A DNA stretch of 64,000 nucleotides, from NCBI RefSeq assembly GCF_001571145.1, contig NZ_BCTF01000013.1:62001-126000 (forward strand), in the 5' to 3' direction. Of this stretch, positions 53,953 through 64,000 are shown piece after piece. The translations under genes were made by a program, and so were the position numbers. The notes beneath the pieces were generated by a model. The model was not told where the DNA came from. It worked only from the letters and a program-made list of their open reading frames with translations, and made no database searches. How positions within the stretch are numbered: the first letter of the stretch is position 1; every line of letters starts with the position of its first letter. The stretch is from Hydrogenophaga flava NBRC 102514. GTDB lineage: Bacteria > Pseudomonadota > Gammaproteobacteria > Burkholderiales > Burkholderiaceae_C.

Positions 53953-55245
53953 ATGTCCCAGGCGGCGGCCGGTGCCTTGAACCCTGGCGTGCGCAAGCGC
54001 GAGGTGTGGGCATGGGCCATGTACGACTTCGCCAACTCTGGATACACAACGGTTGTTCTCACGGCCGTTTTTTCTGCCTATTTCGTGGGGGCCGTGGCCG
54101 GTGGTGCGTCTTGGGCGACGTTCGCGTGGACGGCGAGCCTGAGCCTCTCCTACGCCATCGTGATGCTCACCATGCCGGTGGTGGGCGCGTGGGCCGACCG
54201 CCATGGTGCCAAAAAGCGTCTGCTGGCTGTCAGCACAGTGGGGTGCGTCGCGTCGACGATGGGGTTGTCACAAGTGGGGCCGGGGGAGGTCGCATTGGGT
54301 GTTCTCCTCATCGTGTTGTCCAACGTGTTCTTCTCGTGGGGCGAGTCGTTGAGCGCGGCGTTCCTCCCGGAGCTGGCACGCCCGGAGGCACTGGGGCGGG
54401 TCAGCGGCTGGGGCTGGAGTTTTGGCTACCTCGGCGGCATGCTGGCGCTGGGGCTGAGCCTGGTGGTGGTGATCCAGTCGCAGGCGGCTGGTGAGCCCGC
54501 GACCCAGTTCGTTCCAAAGACCATGTGGATCACGGCGGGCGTGTTTTCTATTGCGTCCTTGTGCACGTTCGTCTGGCTGCGTGAGCGCGCGGTCCGCCAT
54601 TCCGGCGGTGGACTGGGGCAGGCCTGGGCTCAGTTGCTGACGACCTACCGCAGAGCCCGCCAATACCGCGACTTCATGTGGTTGTTGGCCTGTGCGGTGG
54701 CCTACCAGGGCGGTGTGGCCGTCACGATCGCGCTGGCCGCCATCTACGCAGAGCAGGTCATCGGTTTCGTGCAGCAGGAGACCATGGTGCTGATCTTTGT
54801 GCTGAACATTGCGGCGGCTGTCGGTGCCTTCGCCTTTGGCCATTGGCAGGACCGGATCGGTCACAAGCTTGCCTTGAGCGTGACGCTGCTGGGCTGGGTC
54901 GCGACTTGCGTGATCGCAGCCCTCACGACGACCAAAGGGGGATTCTGGTACGCAGCGGCCATCGCCGGTCTGTGCATGGGGTCCAGCCAGTCCGCGGGGC
55001 GGGCGATGGCGGGATTGTTTGCACCCGCGGCGCAGCTGGCGGAGTTCTATGGTCTGTGGACCTTTGCCACCCGGCTGGCCAGCATCATCGGGCCGCTGAC
55101 TTATGGAATCATCGCCTGGGGAACGGGTGGCAACCAGCGACTGGCGATCGCCTCCACCGCAGTCCTGTTCGTGATCGGATGGCTGTTGTTGCAGCGGGTG
55201 GATGTCGAGCGCGGCCGACGGGCTGCGTTGGCGGCCGAAGCCTGA
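53953..55245 (+). CDS. UMF1-type MFS transporter (Atg22-like)
   Basis: 430 residues with about 12 membrane spans. The opening REVWAWAMYDFANSGYTTVV is the UMF1 (Atg22-like) signature, and AWADRHGAKKRLL is the loop 2-3 motif. Vacuolar Atg22 exports amino acids; the bacterial substrate is unknown. It converges with murI 24 bases away. Confidence 0.88.
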   Translation: MSQAAAGALNPGVRKREVWAWAMYDFANSGYTTVVLTAVFSAYFVGAVAGGASWATFAWTASLSLSYAIVMLTMPVVGAWADRHGAKKRLLAVSTVGCVASTMGLSQVGPGEVALGVLLIVLSNVFFSWGESLSAAFLPELARPEALGRVSGWGWSFGYLGGMLALGLSLVVVIQSQAAGEPATQFVPKTMWITAGVFSIASLCTFVWLRERAVRHSGGGLGQAWAQLLTTYRRARQYRDFMWLLACAVAYQGGVAVTIALAAIYAEQVIGFVQQETMVLIFVLNIAAAVGAFAFGHWQDRIGHKLALSVTLLGWVATCVIAALTTTKGGFWYAAAIAGLCMGSSQSAGRAMAGLFAPAAQLAEFYGLWTFATRLASIIGPLTYGIIAWGTGGNQRLAIASTAVLFVIGWLLLQRVDVERGRRAALAAEA

Positions 55246-55269
55246 GCCCTGGCTCTTGCATGGGTGGGC

Positions 55270-56085
55270 TCAGCAGATGAATTGCTGACCTGGAACATTC
55301 AGTCCCAGCCACCGGTGAGCCGCGCGGGCCAGCGGCTCCGGGTCACCGGTCGACAGCAACGTGACGCCAGGGAGCGAGCCAGAGGCGTGCGGGCGGTCGG
55401 GCAATTCTTTCAGCACCGCCTGTGTGCGTTTGGCCACCGGGACACCGGTCTCGACCAGCGCGACTTCCGGGCCAGTCAGTGCACGAAGCACGTCGGCGGC
55501 GAAGAGGTAGTGGGTGCAACCCAGTACCAGGGTGTCGATGGCCGGTAGATCCTCCCGGTCGGCCTTGAGCGCCTCCCAGTAGCGCTTGCAGAGGCTTTGT
55601 ATGGTGACTTTGTCGTCACGCTCGATGGCATCGGCCAGCCCGTCACAGGCCTGGCTGCTGAAGTGGAGCGGTGAGTCTGAGCTGCTTTCCAGGCGCTGTC
55701 GCAGCCGGGCGTAGCGTTCGCTCTCGACCGTCCCTCGCGTGGCCATTACACCCACGTGACCGGTTCGTGTGAGGGCGGCCGCGGGTTTGAGCGCTGGTTC
55801 GACTCCCACGATGGGCCAGTCTGCGTGCTCCGCTCGCAGGCCCTCGATGGCCAGCGCTGTGGCGGTATTGCAGGCCACCACCAGGGCGTCGATGCCGAAG
55901 TGATGGCGCAGGCCCTCCGTGATCCGGTGGGCGCGCTCCGCGATCTGCTGCGGGTTTCGTTCGCCATAGGGCGCGTGGGCGCCGTCAGCGAGGTACACGA
56001 AGTGCACCTGTGGCATCTCGGCCAGCAGCGCGCGCAGCACGCTCAGGCCCCCGACGCCGCTGTCGAACACACCGATCGTTTTCAA
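55270..56085 (-). CDS. murI: Glutamate racemase
   Basis: 271 residues from a TTG at 56085, the only start matching the family opening (KTIGVFDSGVGGLSVLRAL). The two catalytic Cys are in VVACNTATA and LGCTHYLF. It makes D-glutamate for peptidoglycan. The TTG overlaps the fumarase stop (TTGA), so translation is probably coupled. Confidence 0.95.
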   Translation of the reverse strand: MKTIGVFDSGVGGLSVLRALLAEMPQVHFVYLADGAHAPYGERNPQQIAERAHRITEGLRHHFGIDALVVACNTATALAIEGLRAEHADWPIVGVEPALKPAAALTRTGHVGVMATRGTVESERYARLRQRLESSSDSPLHFSSQACDGLADAIERDDKVTIQSLCKRYWEALKADREDLPAIDTLVLGCTHYLFAADVLRALTGPEVALVETGVPVAKRTQAVLKELPDRPHASGSLPGVTLLSTGDPEPLARAAHRWLGLNVPGQQFIC

Positions 56086-57620
56086 GCGGCAGCGACCGTG
56101 ATGCCTTTGAACTTGCCGGTGGCGATGCGCTTTTCCCACTCGGCAGGACCCGTGACGTGGGCACTGGTGCCGCCGGCGTCGACCGCGACAGTCACCGGCA
56201 TGTCGACCACGTCGAACTCGTAGATGGCTTCCATGCCCAGGTCGGCGAAGCCCACCACCTTGGCGGCCTTGATGGCCTTGGAGACCAGGTAGGCGCTGCC
56301 ACCCACGGCCATCAGATAGGCGCTCTTCGCATCCTTGATGGCCTCGATGGCGGTCGGGCCACGCTCGGCCTTGCCGACCATGGCGATGAGGCCGGTCTTC
56401 TCCAGCATCATGCGGGTGAACTTGTCCATGCGGGTGGCAGTGGTCGGGCCGGCCGGGCCGACCACTTCCTCGCGCACCGGATCGACCGGGCCGACGTAGT
56501 AGATGACGCGGTTGGTGAAGTCCACCGGAAGTTGCTCGCCCTTGGCCAGCATGTCCTGGATGCGTTTGTGTGCGGCATCGCGGCCGGTGAGCATCTTGCC
56601 GTTGAGCAGCAGGGTCTGGCCTGGTTTCCAGCTGGCCACTTCTTCCTTGGTCAGGGTGTTGAGGTCGACGCGCTTGGACTTGTTGTAGTCCGGCGCCCAG
56701 TGCACGTTGGGCCACAGGTCGAGGCTGGGTGGGTCCATGTAGACCGGGCCGGAGCCGTCCATCACGAAGTGGGCGTGGCGCGTGGCTGCGCAGTTCGGGA
56801 TCATCGCAATGGGCTTGGACGCGGCGTGTGTCGGGTAGGTCTTGATCTTGACGTCGAGCACGGTGGTCAGGCCGCCGAGGCCCTGGGCGCCGATGCCCAG
56901 TGCGTTGACCTTTTCGTACAGCTCGATGCGCAGCTCTTCGAGCTTGTTCTGCGGACCGCGCTGCAGCAGCTCGTACATGTCAATGTCATCCATCAGCGCT
57001 TCCTTGGCGAGCAGCGCTGCTTTCTCAGCAGTGCCGCCGACGCCGATGCCCAGCATGCCCGGCGGGCACCAGCCAGCGCCCATGGTCTGCACGGTCTTGA
57101 GCACCCAGTCGACGATGTTGTCGCTGGGGTTGAGCATATATACCTTGGACTTGTTCTCGGAACCGCCACCCTTGGCTGCGACGATGACGTCGACCTTGTC
57201 ACCGGGCACCACCTCCATGAACACCACGGCCGGCGTGTTGTCCTTGGTGTTCTTGCGTTCAAAGATCGGGTCAGACAGGACCGAGGCGCGCAGCTTGTTG
57301 TCGGGGTTGTTGTAGCCGCGGCGCACACCTTCGTCGATGGCTTCCTGGATGCTGCCAGTGAAGCCTTCCCACTTCACGTCCATGCCGATCTTGAGGAACA
57401 CGTTGACGATGCCCGTGTCCTGGCAGATCGGGCGCCTGCCTTCGGCGCACATGCGGCTGTTGGTCAGGATCTGCGCGATGGCGTCCTTGGCGGCCGCGCT
57501 CTGCTCGCGCTCGTAGGCACGTGCCAGGTGCGCGATGTAGTCGGCCGGGTGGTAGTAGCTGATGTACTGCAGGGCGGCGGCAATCGACTCGATGAGGTCG
57601 TTCTGGCGGATGGTGGTCAT
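56082..57620 (-). CDS. Fumarate hydratase, class I (Fe-S)
   Basis: 512 residues from the ATG at 57620, with an alpha/beta fused class I layout. N-terminal part: ICQDTGIVNVFLKIG, GAGWCPPGMLGIGVGG and IPNCAATRHAHF with Cys for the 4Fe-4S cluster; C-terminal part GPTTATRMDKFTRMMLEKTG. It interconverts fumarate and malate in the TCA cycle. It lies between yqhA-like and murI on the same strand. Confidence 0.95.
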   Translation of the reverse strand: MTTIRQNDLIESIAAALQYISYYHPADYIAHLARAYEREQSAAAKDAIAQILTNSRMCAEGRRPICQDTGIVNVFLKIGMDVKWEGFTGSIQEAIDEGVRRGYNNPDNKLRASVLSDPIFERKNTKDNTPAVVFMEVVPGDKVDVIVAAKGGGSENKSKVYMLNPSDNIVDWVLKTVQTMGAGWCPPGMLGIGVGGTAEKAALLAKEALMDDIDMYELLQRGPQNKLEELRIELYEKVNALGIGAQGLGGLTTVLDVKIKTYPTHAASKPIAMIPNCAATRHAHFVMDGSGPVYMDPPSLDLWPNVHWAPDYNKSKRVDLNTLTKEEVASWKPGQTLLLNGKMLTGRDAAHKRIQDMLAKGEQLPVDFTNRVIYYVGPVDPVREEVVGPAGPTTATRMDKFTRMMLEKTGLIAMVGKAERGPTAIEAIKDAKSAYLMAVGGSAYLVSKAIKAAKVVGFADLGMEAIYEFDVVDMPVTVAVDAGGTSAHVTGPAEWEKRIATGKFKGITVAAA

Positions 57621-57657
57621 GGGGCGTTTCCGGGGATGGTTCTTGGAGGCAATCGGA

Positions 57658-58260
57658 TCAGTGATCGGTTTTTTCGGCCACCGGGTGCATGATGCGGTCG
57701 GTGGCGGCAATCGCCATGGCGCTGAGCAGGAAGACCACGTGGATGATGGTCTGCCACATCAGTACCTGCTCCGAGTAGTTGGCGGCGTTGATGAAGGTCT
57801 TGAGCAGGTGGATCGAGCTGATGCCGATGATGGCGGTGGCCAGCTTGACCTTGAGTACCGAGGCGTTGACGTGGCTCAGCCACTCCGGCTGATCGGGGTG
57901 GTTTTCCAAGTGCATGCGGCTGACGAAGGTTTCGTAGCCGCCAACGATCACCATGATCAGCAGGTTGCTGATCATCACCACGTCGATCAGCGCCAGCACC
58001 ACCAGCATGATGATGGTCTCGTTCAGGGCGGTGACCTCAAAGCCGTCCTTGTAGCCGATGCTCTTGACCAGGGCTGCAAGCGCGTTCTGGTTGCCGAAGG
58101 CCGCTTCGATCAGGTGAACCAGCTCCACCCAGAAGTGGAAAACATAGATGGCCTGTGCCGCGATCAGCCCGATGTAAAGCGGCAGCTGCAGCCAGCGGCT
58201 GGCGAAAATCAGGTTGGGCAGGGCACGCGTGGATCCGGGGGTTTTGACGGGGTCGCTCAT
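57658..58260 (-). CDS. yqhA: YqhA-family (UPF0114) inner-membrane protein
   Basis: 200 residues, three or four membrane spans. IFASRWLQLPLYIGLIAAQ opens the family, with ALIDVVMISNLLIMVIVGGY and WLSHVNASVLKVKLA later. Function is not known. It starts opposite acs with 185 bases between the two genes. Confidence 0.9.
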   Translation of the reverse strand: MSDPVKTPGSTRALPNLIFASRWLQLPLYIGLIAAQAIYVFHFWVELVHLIEAAFGNQNALAALVKSIGYKDGFEVTALNETIIMLVVLALIDVVMISNLLIMVIVGGYETFVSRMHLENHPDQPEWLSHVNASVLKVKLATAIIGISSIHLLKTFINAANYSEQVLMWQTIIHVVFLLSAMAIAATDRIMHPVAEKTDH

Positions 58261-58445
58261 GGGCAGGGTAGGGATTAGACTCGCGCTGGCTCAGGGCTTG
58301 CGCACTGTGCGGAATTGTAGAAGCCCCCGCCGCCGGGGTCTCTTCAAATGGTCTCAGGATGCGCCAGTCCATGTAAGTGGCTCGTAAGAGCCCTTGCGCA
58401 CATTCGCCGGGTTCTTTGTTCCCCCACCCCAGAGGAGACCTGTAC

Positions 58446-60440
58446 ATGTCCACGCCTTCGTCGTCGATTGAATCCACCTTGGTCGAAAACCGCGTCTTCG
58501 AACCGTCCGAGGCCATCCGCAAGGCCGCCCGGATTTCGGGGATGGATGCCTACAACGCTCTGTGTGCCGAGGCCGAAAAAGACTTCGAAGGCTTCTGGGC
58601 GCAGCGCGCCCGCGAGACCCTGACCTGGAGCAAGCCTTTCACCAAGGTGCTCGACGAGTCGAACAAGCCGTTCTACAAGTGGTTCGAGGACGGCGAACTG
58701 AACGCCTCGTTCAACTGCCTCGACCGCCACATGGGCACACCGGTCGAGAACAAGACCGCGATCATTTTTGAAGCCGACGGCGGCGAGGTCACCAAGGTCA
58801 CCTACAAGGAACTGCTGGCCAAGGTGTCTCAGTTTGCGAATGCGCTGAAGGCGCGTGGCGTGAAGAAGGGTGACCGCGTGGTCATCTACATGCCCATGAC
58901 CATCGAAGGCGTGGTGGCCATGCAGGCCTGCGCCCGCATCGGCGCCACCCACAGCGTGGTGTTCGGTGGCTTCTCCGCCAAGGCGCTGCAGGAGCGCATC
59001 CAGGACGCCGGCGCCGTGGCCGTGATCACCGCCAACTACCAGTTGCGCGGTGGCAAGGAACTGCCGCTGAAGTCCATCGTGGACGAAGGCATTGCCATGG
59101 GCGGTTGCGAAACCATCAAGGACGTGATCGTCTTCCAGCGCACCCAGACTGCGGTGAACATGGTCGCTGGCCGCGACAGCTTCATGCACGACGTGATGGC
59201 CAGCCAGTCCACCGAATGCCCCGCCGAGATGGTCGGTGCCGAACACCCGCTGTTCGTGCTCTACACCTCCGGTTCCACCGGCAAGCCCAAGGGCGTGCAG
59301 CACAGCACCGGCGGCTACCTGCTGTGGGCCAACCTGACGATGAACTGGACCTTCGACCTGAAGGACAACGATGTGTTCTGGTGCACGGCCGACATCGGCT
59401 GGATCACCGGCCACAGCTACGTGGCCTACGGCCCGCTGGCCGCCGGCGCTACCCAGATCGTGTTCGAAGGCGTGCCCACCTACCCGAACGCCGGCCGCTT
59501 CTGGCAGATGATCGAGAAGCACAAGTGCACGATCTTCTACACCGCGCCGACGGCCATCCGCTCGCTGATCAAGGCCGCCGAAGGCGACGAAAAGGTGCAC
59601 CCCAAGAACTGGGACCTGACCAGCCTGCGCCTCATGGGCTCGGTGGGTGAGCCGATTAACCCAGAAGCCTGGATGTGGTACTACAAGCACGTGGGTGGCG
59701 AGCGTTGCCCCATCGTGGACACCTTCTGGCAGACCGAGACTGGCGGCCACATGATCACGCCGCTGCCGGGCGCCACGCCGCTGGTGCCGGGCTCCTGCAC
59801 GCTGCCGCTGCCGGGCATCACCACCGCCATCGTCGACGAGACGGGCAACGACGTGCCCAACGGCGCGGGGGGCATCCTGGTCGTCAAGAAGCCGTGGCCA
59901 TCGATGATCCGCACCATCTGGGGCGACCCGGAGCGCTTCAAGAAGAGCTACTTCCCCGAAGAGCTCAAGGGCTACTATCTGGCCGGCGACGGTGCGGTGC
60001 GCAGCGCCGACCGTGGCTACTTCCGCATCACCGGCCGCATCGACGACGTGCTGAACGTGTCGGGCCACCGCATGGGCACGATGGAAATCGAATCGGCCCT
60101 GGTGGGCAAGACCGACCTGGTGGCCGAGGCCGCCGTGGTGGGTCGTCCGGACGATCTGACCGGTGAGGCCATCGTGGCTTTCGTGGTACTCAAGCGCTCG
60201 CGTCCCACCGGTGATGAGGCCAAGGCCATCGCCAAGGAACTGCGCGACTGGGTGGGCAAGGAGATCGGTCCGATCGCCAAACCCAAGGACATCCGCTTCG
60301 GCGACAACCTGCCCAAAACCCGTTCGGGCAAGATCATGCGCCGCCTGCTGCGTTCGATCGCCAAGGGTGAGGCCATTACCCAGGACACCTCCACGCTCGA
60401 GAACCCGGCGATCCTGGATCAGCTGTCGGAAAACAACTGA
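58446..60440 (+). CDS. acs: Acetyl-CoA synthetase
   Basis: 664 residues from the ATG at 58446 with GAGGAGACC before it. The adenylate-forming P-loop [14 protein letters not shown]-binding [12 protein letters not shown], and C-terminal [14 protein letters not shown] with the regulated Lys are intact. It converts acetate to acetyl-CoA via acetyl-AMP. The 58,261-58,445 gap must hold its promoter; no element stands out. Confidence 0.97.
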   Translation: MSTPSSSIESTLVENRVFEPSEAIRKAARISGMDAYNALCAEAEKDFEGFWAQRARETLTWSKPFTKVLDESNKPFYKWFEDGELNASFNCLDRHMGTPVENKTAIIFEADGGEVTKVTYKELLAKVSQFANALKARGVKKGDRVVIYMPMTIEGVVAMQACARIGATHSVVFGGFSAKALQERIQDAGAVAVITANYQLRGGKELPLKSIVDEGIAMGGCETIKDVIVFQRTQTAVNMVAGRDSFMHDVMASQSTECPAEMVGAEHPLFVLYTSGSTGKPKGVQHSTGGYLLWANLTMNWTFDLKDNDVFWCTADIGWITGHSYVAYGPLAAGATQIVFEGVPTYPNAGRFWQMIEKHKCTIFYTAPTAIRSLIKAAEGDEKVHPKNWDLTSLRLMGSVGEPINPEAWMWYYKHVGGERCPIVDTFWQTETGGHMITPLPGATPLVPGSCTLPLPGITTAIVDETGNDVPNGAGGILVVKKPWPSMIRTIWGDPERFKKSYFPEELKGYYLAGDGAVRSADRGYFRITGRIDDVLNVSGHRMGTMEIESALVGKTDLVAEAAVVGRPDDLTGEAIVAFVVLKRSRPTGDEAKAIAKELRDWVGKEIGPIAKPKDIRFGDNLPKTRSGKIMRRLLRSIAKGEAITQDTSTLENPAILDQLSENN

Positions 60441-60482
60441 TTTTTTCGGAGCCGCCCTGGTGCCCGAAAAGGCACAGGGCGA

Positions 60483-60513
60483 AAAAAACCCGCTGGAATC
60501 CAGCGGGTTTTTT
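60483..60513. terminator. Bidirectional terminator between acs and cytochrome c
   Basis: AAAAAACCCGCTGG and CCAGCGGGTTTTTT with AAT loop: A-run on one side and T-run on the other, so it can stop acs and the convergent cytochrome gene. Confidence 0.9.
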
Positions 60514-60538
60514 GTTGGTGTGTCCTGTGCGAAGCGAC

Positions 60539-60844
60539 TTACTTCAGGCTCAACACCCAGGCCGCCAGTTTCTTGGCTTCGGCTTCGCTGACTTGCGTGT
60601 TGGCCGGCATGGGAATCGCACCCCAGACGCCGGAACCGCCCTTGACGATCTTGCTGGCCAGCATGTCGGCGGCTTTGGCGTCGCCCGCGTACTTCTTGGC
60701 CACATCCTTGTAGGAGGGGCCAACCAGCTTCTTGTCGACCGCATGGCAGGCCATGCAGTTCTTGGCGGTGGCCAGAGCCTGATCAGCCATGGCGGAGGTG
60801 GAGATAGCGGCCATCGCAGCCATAATCATCAGAGCACGTTTCAT
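60539..60844 (-). CDS. Small class I cytochrome c (c8/c551-like)
   Basis: 101 residues with a Sec signal (cleaved after ...TSAMA, residue 20). One heme at CMACH (30-34) and axial Met79 in AIPMPAN. Size and motifs match cytochrome c551/c8, soluble periplasmic carriers. In Rubrivivax such a cytochrome feeds the reaction centre; a similar role with PufC here is a guess. Its terminator is shared with acs. Confidence 0.92.
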   Translation of the reverse strand: MKRALMIMAAMAAISTSAMADQALATAKNCMACHAVDKKLVGPSYKDVAKKYAGDAKAADMLASKIVKGGSGVWGAIPMPANTQVSEAEAKKLAAWVLSLK

Positions 60845-60969
60845 GGTGTTGTCCTCGTGGGTGGAAGTGAGAAGTTCACGAGCCGCGATTCTAGCGAGTC
60901 GATCGGGGACGCCCCATGCTTCTTTACAGAAGTTTGCCCGTCTTTATCGGACCTTTACTGGAGGGTGTG

Positions 60970-61209
60970 ATGTATTTGTTGGCCGTCGGAATTGCCCTGT
61001 TGCTGATGAGGTATCTGGAGATCGGTTTCATGGCCGGCGTGTCATGGTGGTGGGTCGCAGTGCCTTTCGGTTTGACGGTTGCCTGGTGGGCCTGGGCCGA
61101 CACCACCGGCTACACCAAGCGCAAAGAAGTGGAGAAGATGGACAGGAAGAAGAAAGAGCGCATCGACAAGCAGCGCGCGGCGCTCGGCATCCGGACACGC
61201 AAGCGCTGA
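60970..61209 (+). CDS. Small Trp-rich membrane protein (TIGR04438-like)
   Basis: 79 residues from the ATG at 60970, with GGAGGG ahead of it; an earlier start at 60916 lacks a ribosome site. Two membrane spans (MYLLAVGIALLLMRYLEIG; WWWVAVPFGLTVAWWAWAD), then a basic tail with KKKERIDKQRAALG. Matches a Burkholderiales family of unknown role. Confidence 0.85.
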   Translation: MYLLAVGIALLLMRYLEIGFMAGVSWWWVAVPFGLTVAWWAWADTTGYTKRKEVEKMDRKKKERIDKQRAALGIRTRKR

Positions 61210-61326
61210 ACCGTACGGTTGCCCGTCCCCCTTGCTCCGGCCGGGCTTTCAGGTGCAGGGTGCAGGGCCCTGCGGGATAATTTGAGGCTGTCAGCCCGCA
61301 TTCCGTTCATCAACTTCATCCACCCC

Positions 61327-63183
61327 ATGCCCGCTTACCGTTCCAAGACTTCCACCGCCGGCCGCAACATGGCTGGTGCCCGCGCCCTGTGGCGTGCCAC
61401 CGGCATGAAGGATGGCGATTTCGCCAAGCCCATCATCGCCATCGCCAACAGCTTCACGCAGTTTGTGCCGGGGCATGTGCACCTCAAGGATCTGGGGCAG
61501 CTGGTGGCTCGTGAGATCGAGGCCGCCGGTGGTGTGGCCAAGGAGTTCAACACCATTGCTGTGGACGACGGCATCGCCATGGGTCACGACGGCATGCTTT
61601 ATTCGCTGCCCAGCCGCGAGCTGATCGCCGACTCGGTGGAATACATGGTCAACGCCCACTGCGCCGACGCCCTGGTATGCATCTCCAACTGCGACAAGAT
61701 CACCCCTGGCATGCTGATGGCCGCCATGCGTCTGAACATCCCTGTGGTGTTTGTCTCCGGCGGTCCCATGGAGGCGGGCAAGGTGCGGCTGGCCAACCCG
61801 CAGTCCCAGACCATCGAGATCAAGAAGCTCGACCTGGTGGATGCGATGGTGATGGCCGTGGACAGCAAGGTGAGCGAAGCCGATCTGGCCGAGGTCGAGC
61901 GTTCGGCTTGCCCGACCTGCGGCTCCTGCTCGGGCATGTTCACCGCCAACTCCATGAACTGCCTGGCCGAAGCGCTTGGCCTGGCGCTGCCGGGCAACGG
62001 TACCGTGGTGGCCACGCACGCCGACCGCGAGCAGCTGTTCAAGCGTGCGGGCCGCACGGCCGTGGCGCTGTGTGAGCGCTTCTACGAACAGGGTGACGAG
62101 TCGGTGCTGCCTCGTTCGGTGGGCTTCAAGGCCTTCGAGAACGCGATCACGCTCGACATCGCCATGGGCGGCTCGACCAACACCATCCTGCACCTGCTGG
62201 CCATCGCGCAGGAGGCCGGCATCGACTTCACCATGACCGACATCGACCGCCTCTCGCGTGTCGTGCCGCAGCTGTGCAAGGTGGCTCCCAACACCAACAA
62301 GTACCACATAGAGGACGTGCACCGGGCCGGCGGCATCATGGCCATCCTGGGCGAGCTGGACCGTGCGGGCAAGCTGCACACCGACGTGCCAACCATCCAC
62401 GCCAAAACGATGAAGGACGCGCTGGACCAGTGGGACATTGCGCGCAATCCGTCCGACGAGGTCAAGACCTTCTACATGGCGGGCCCGGCCGGTATTCCGA
62501 CGCAGGTGGCGTTCAGCCAGTCCACGCGCTGGCCCAGCCTCGACCTGGACCGGGCCGAAGGCTGCATCCGCTCCTTTGACCACGCGTTCTCGAAAGAGGG
62601 CGGTCTGGCGGTGCTGCGCGGCAATATTGCGCTCGACGGCTGCGTGGTGAAGACGGCTGGCGTGGACGAGTCCATCCTGGTGTTCGAGGGTTCGGCCTAT
62701 GTCACCGAGTCCCAGGACGAGGCGGTGGCCGAGATCCTAGCCGACAAGGTCAAGGCCGGTGACGTGGTGATCGTGCGCTACGAGGGTCCCAAGGGCGGTC
62801 CCGGCATGCAGGAAATGCTCTACCCCACGAGCTACATCAAGTCCAAGGGACTGGGCAAGGCCTGTGCGCTGCTGACCGACGGTCGCTTCTCTGGTGGCAC
62901 TTCGGGTCTGTCAATCGGTCACTGCTCGCCCGAGGCCGCGGCCGGTGGCGCCATCGGTCTGGTGCGCCAGGGCGACCGCATCCGCATCGACATCCCCAAC
63001 CGCAGCATCAACGTGCTGGTGAGCGACGAGGAACTGGCCAAGCGCCGCGCCGAGCAGGACGCCAAGGGCTGGAAGCCTGCCCAGCCGCGCCCGCGCAAGG
63101 TGACAGCTGCGCTCAAGGCCTACGCCTTGCTGGCCACCTCGGCCGACAAGGGTGCTGTCCGCAATCTGTCGATGCTGGACTGA
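61327..63183 (+). CDS. ilvD: Dihydroxy-acid dehydratase
   Basis: 618 residues from the ATG at 61327. Fe-S Cys in [11 protein letters not shown] and [18 protein letters not shown]-terminal [14 protein letters not shown]. It makes the 2-oxo acids for valine, isoleucine and leucine. No ribosome site is obvious ahead of the ATG. Confidence 0.97.
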   Translation: MPAYRSKTSTAGRNMAGARALWRATGMKDGDFAKPIIAIANSFTQFVPGHVHLKDLGQLVAREIEAAGGVAKEFNTIAVDDGIAMGHDGMLYSLPSRELIADSVEYMVNAHCADALVCISNCDKITPGMLMAAMRLNIPVVFVSGGPMEAGKVRLANPQSQTIEIKKLDLVDAMVMAVDSKVSEADLAEVERSACPTCGSCSGMFTANSMNCLAEALGLALPGNGTVVATHADREQLFKRAGRTAVALCERFYEQGDESVLPRSVGFKAFENAITLDIAMGGSTNTILHLLAIAQEAGIDFTMTDIDRLSRVVPQLCKVAPNTNKYHIEDVHRAGGIMAILGELDRAGKLHTDVPTIHAKTMKDALDQWDIARNPSDEVKTFYMAGPAGIPTQVAFSQSTRWPSLDLDRAEGCIRSFDHAFSKEGGLAVLRGNIALDGCVVKTAGVDESILVFEGSAYVTESQDEAVAEILADKVKAGDVVIVRYEGPKGGPGMQEMLYPTSYIKSKGLGKACALLTDGRFSGGTSGLSIGHCSPEAAAGGAIGLVRQGDRIRIDIPNRSINVLVSDEELAKRRAEQDAKGWKPAQPRPRKVTAALKAYALLATSADKGAVRNLSMLD

Positions 63184-63195
63184 CCGGAAGGGGAC

Positions 63196-63223
63196 ATGGC
63201 CTGCGTGCACAATCGCAGGCCAT
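63196..63223 (+). promoter_or_regulatory. Perfect inverted repeat overlapping the lgt start
   Basis: ATGGCCTGCG (63196-63205) and CGCAGGCCAT (63214-63223), 10 bp with an 8-base loop. The second arm takes in the first two bases of the lgt ATG. There is no T-run, so it is not a standard terminator; it may mask the lgt start in RNA. Confidence 0.5.
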
Positions 63224-64000
63224 GTTGATTCATCCCCAGATCGATCCCGTCGCCCTGCAGCTTGGCCCGCTGGCCATTCATTGGTATGGGCTGACCTATC
63301 TCGCTGCCTTCGGGCTGTTCATCCTGCTTGGGCGTGCCCGCCTGAAGCATGAGCCTTTTGCCTCGATCCGCACGCCCAGGCCCTGGGAGGGCAAGGATGT
63401 CGAGGACATCCTGTTCCTGGGCGTGATGGGTGTGGTGCTGGGCGGGCGCATCGGCTACTGCCTGTTCTACAAGCCTGCTTACTACCTGAGCCACCCGCTG
63501 GAGGTCTTTGCAGTCTGGCAGGGTGGTATGAGCTTTCACGGAGGCATGCTGGGCGTGCTGGTGGCGATGGTCTGGTACGCGAGCAGCCGCCAGCGTCCCT
63601 GGTTGCAGGTGATGGACTTCGTGGCGCCCTGCGTGCCCACCGGTCTGGCGGCCGGTCGGGTGGGCAACTTCATCAATGGGGAGCTCTGGGGGCGGGTGGC
63701 TGACCCCTCGCTGCCCTGGGCCATGGTCTTCCGTGGCGCGGGAGACCTGCCGCGCCACCCTTCGCAGGTCTACCAGTTCCTGCTCGAAGGCTTGCTGCTG
63801 TTTGTGCTGTTGTGGTGGTACGCGCGCAAGCCACGAGCGACGGGGCAGGTGGGCGGCGCCTTCCTGTTCGGCTACGGCCTGTTCCGCTTCACTGCGGAGT
63901 TTTTCCGGGAGCCGGATGCCCACCTGGGCCTGTTGTCCCTGGGCATGAGCATGGGGCAATGGCTGTGTGTGCCCATGATCCTGGGCGGCTCCGCGCTGTG
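63222..64000 (+). CDS. lgt: Prolipoprotein diacylglyceryl transferase (3' end cut by window)
   Basis: About 259 residues present, open to the window edge. [25 protein letters not shown] opening, HGGMLG loop with the conserved His, and [14 protein letters not shown], the Lgt signature. It adds diacylglycerol to lipoprotein Cys residues, needed for PufC and the RND adaptor here. The coding frame is complete up to the cut. Confidence 0.95.
   Translation, partial: MLIHPQIDPVALQLGPLAIHWYGLTYLAAFGLFILLGRARLKHEPFASIRTPRPWEGKDVEDILFLGVMGVVLGGRIGYCLFYKPAYYLSHPLEVFAVWQGGMSFHGGMLGVLVAMVWYASSRQRPWLQVMDFVAPCVPTGLAAGRVGNFINGELWGRVADPSLPWAMVFRGAGDLPRHPSQVYQFLLEGLLLFVLLWWYARKPRATGQVGGAFLFGYGLFRFTAEFFREPDAHLGLLSLGMSMGQWLCVPMILGGSAL

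Overview
The window is GC-rich chromosomal DNA from a phototrophic betaproteobacterium, most likely Burkholderiales and Comamonadaceae-like. This rests on the protein types (tig-clpP-clpX-lon order, small Trp-rich protein family, acsF-based bacteriochlorophyll synthesis, spheroidene-type carotenoid genes); no database search was possible. Bases 1 to about 40,000 are a photosynthesis gene cluster. From 46,450 onward the DNA is ordinary housekeeping sequence.

Region 1 (1-7211, plus strand): the end of an LhaA/PucC-type assembly transporter, then puhA-puhB-puhC-acsF-puhE-crtI-crtB, tightly packed with overlapping starts and stops. It makes the reaction-centre H subunit, assembly factors, the aerobic cyclase of bacteriochlorophyll synthesis and the first two carotenoid enzymes. 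Region 2 (7228-18441): a RidA-like gene and an island of conflict genes: hsdM-hsdS, a PD-(D/E)XK/DUF4268 nuclease-like protein, a Fic protein, hsdR, and a convergent hipBA toxin-antitoxin pair with a palindromic operator. It lies between the convergent ends of crtB and crtC and so splits the photosynthesis cluster.

Region 3 (18442-34049, minus strand): one long superoperon read from a promoter near 34,040 with two perfect PpsR/CrtJ-type boxes: crtE-crtF-bchC-bchX-bchY-bchZ-pufB-orf74-pufA-pufL-pufM-pufC-ispH-crtA-crtD-crtC. It encodes carotenoid and bacteriochlorophyll a enzymes, LH1, the reaction centre L/M/cytochrome subunits and an isoprenoid-supply enzyme. Three features stand out: a 74-residue single-span membrane protein between pufB and pufA; a PufC with an added OmpA-type peptidoglycan-binding domain; and crtF running without a stop into bchC at a G6 run. 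Region 4 (34090-39940, minus strand): bciB, bchO, bchD, bchI and an FNR-type regulator, with another PpsR box in front of bchI.

Region 5 (40245-46373): a soluble histidine kinase divergent from the FNR-type gene, an isolated hpnC squalene-synthase-family gene, and an RND efflux adaptor/pump pair. Region 6 (46451-53273): tRNA-Leu(TAG), tig, clpP, clpX, lon, then tRNA-Gly, tRNA-Cys, tRNA-Gly and tRNA-Leu(TAA). Region 7 (53326-64000): a conserved hypothetical gene, a UMF1-type transporter, murI, class I fumarase, a YqhA-type membrane protein, acs, a small cytochrome c, a Trp-rich membrane protein, ilvD and the start of lgt.

The earlier bacteriochlorophyll genes (bchFNBHLM, bchG, bchP) and ppsR are not in this window; several probably lie just left of it.
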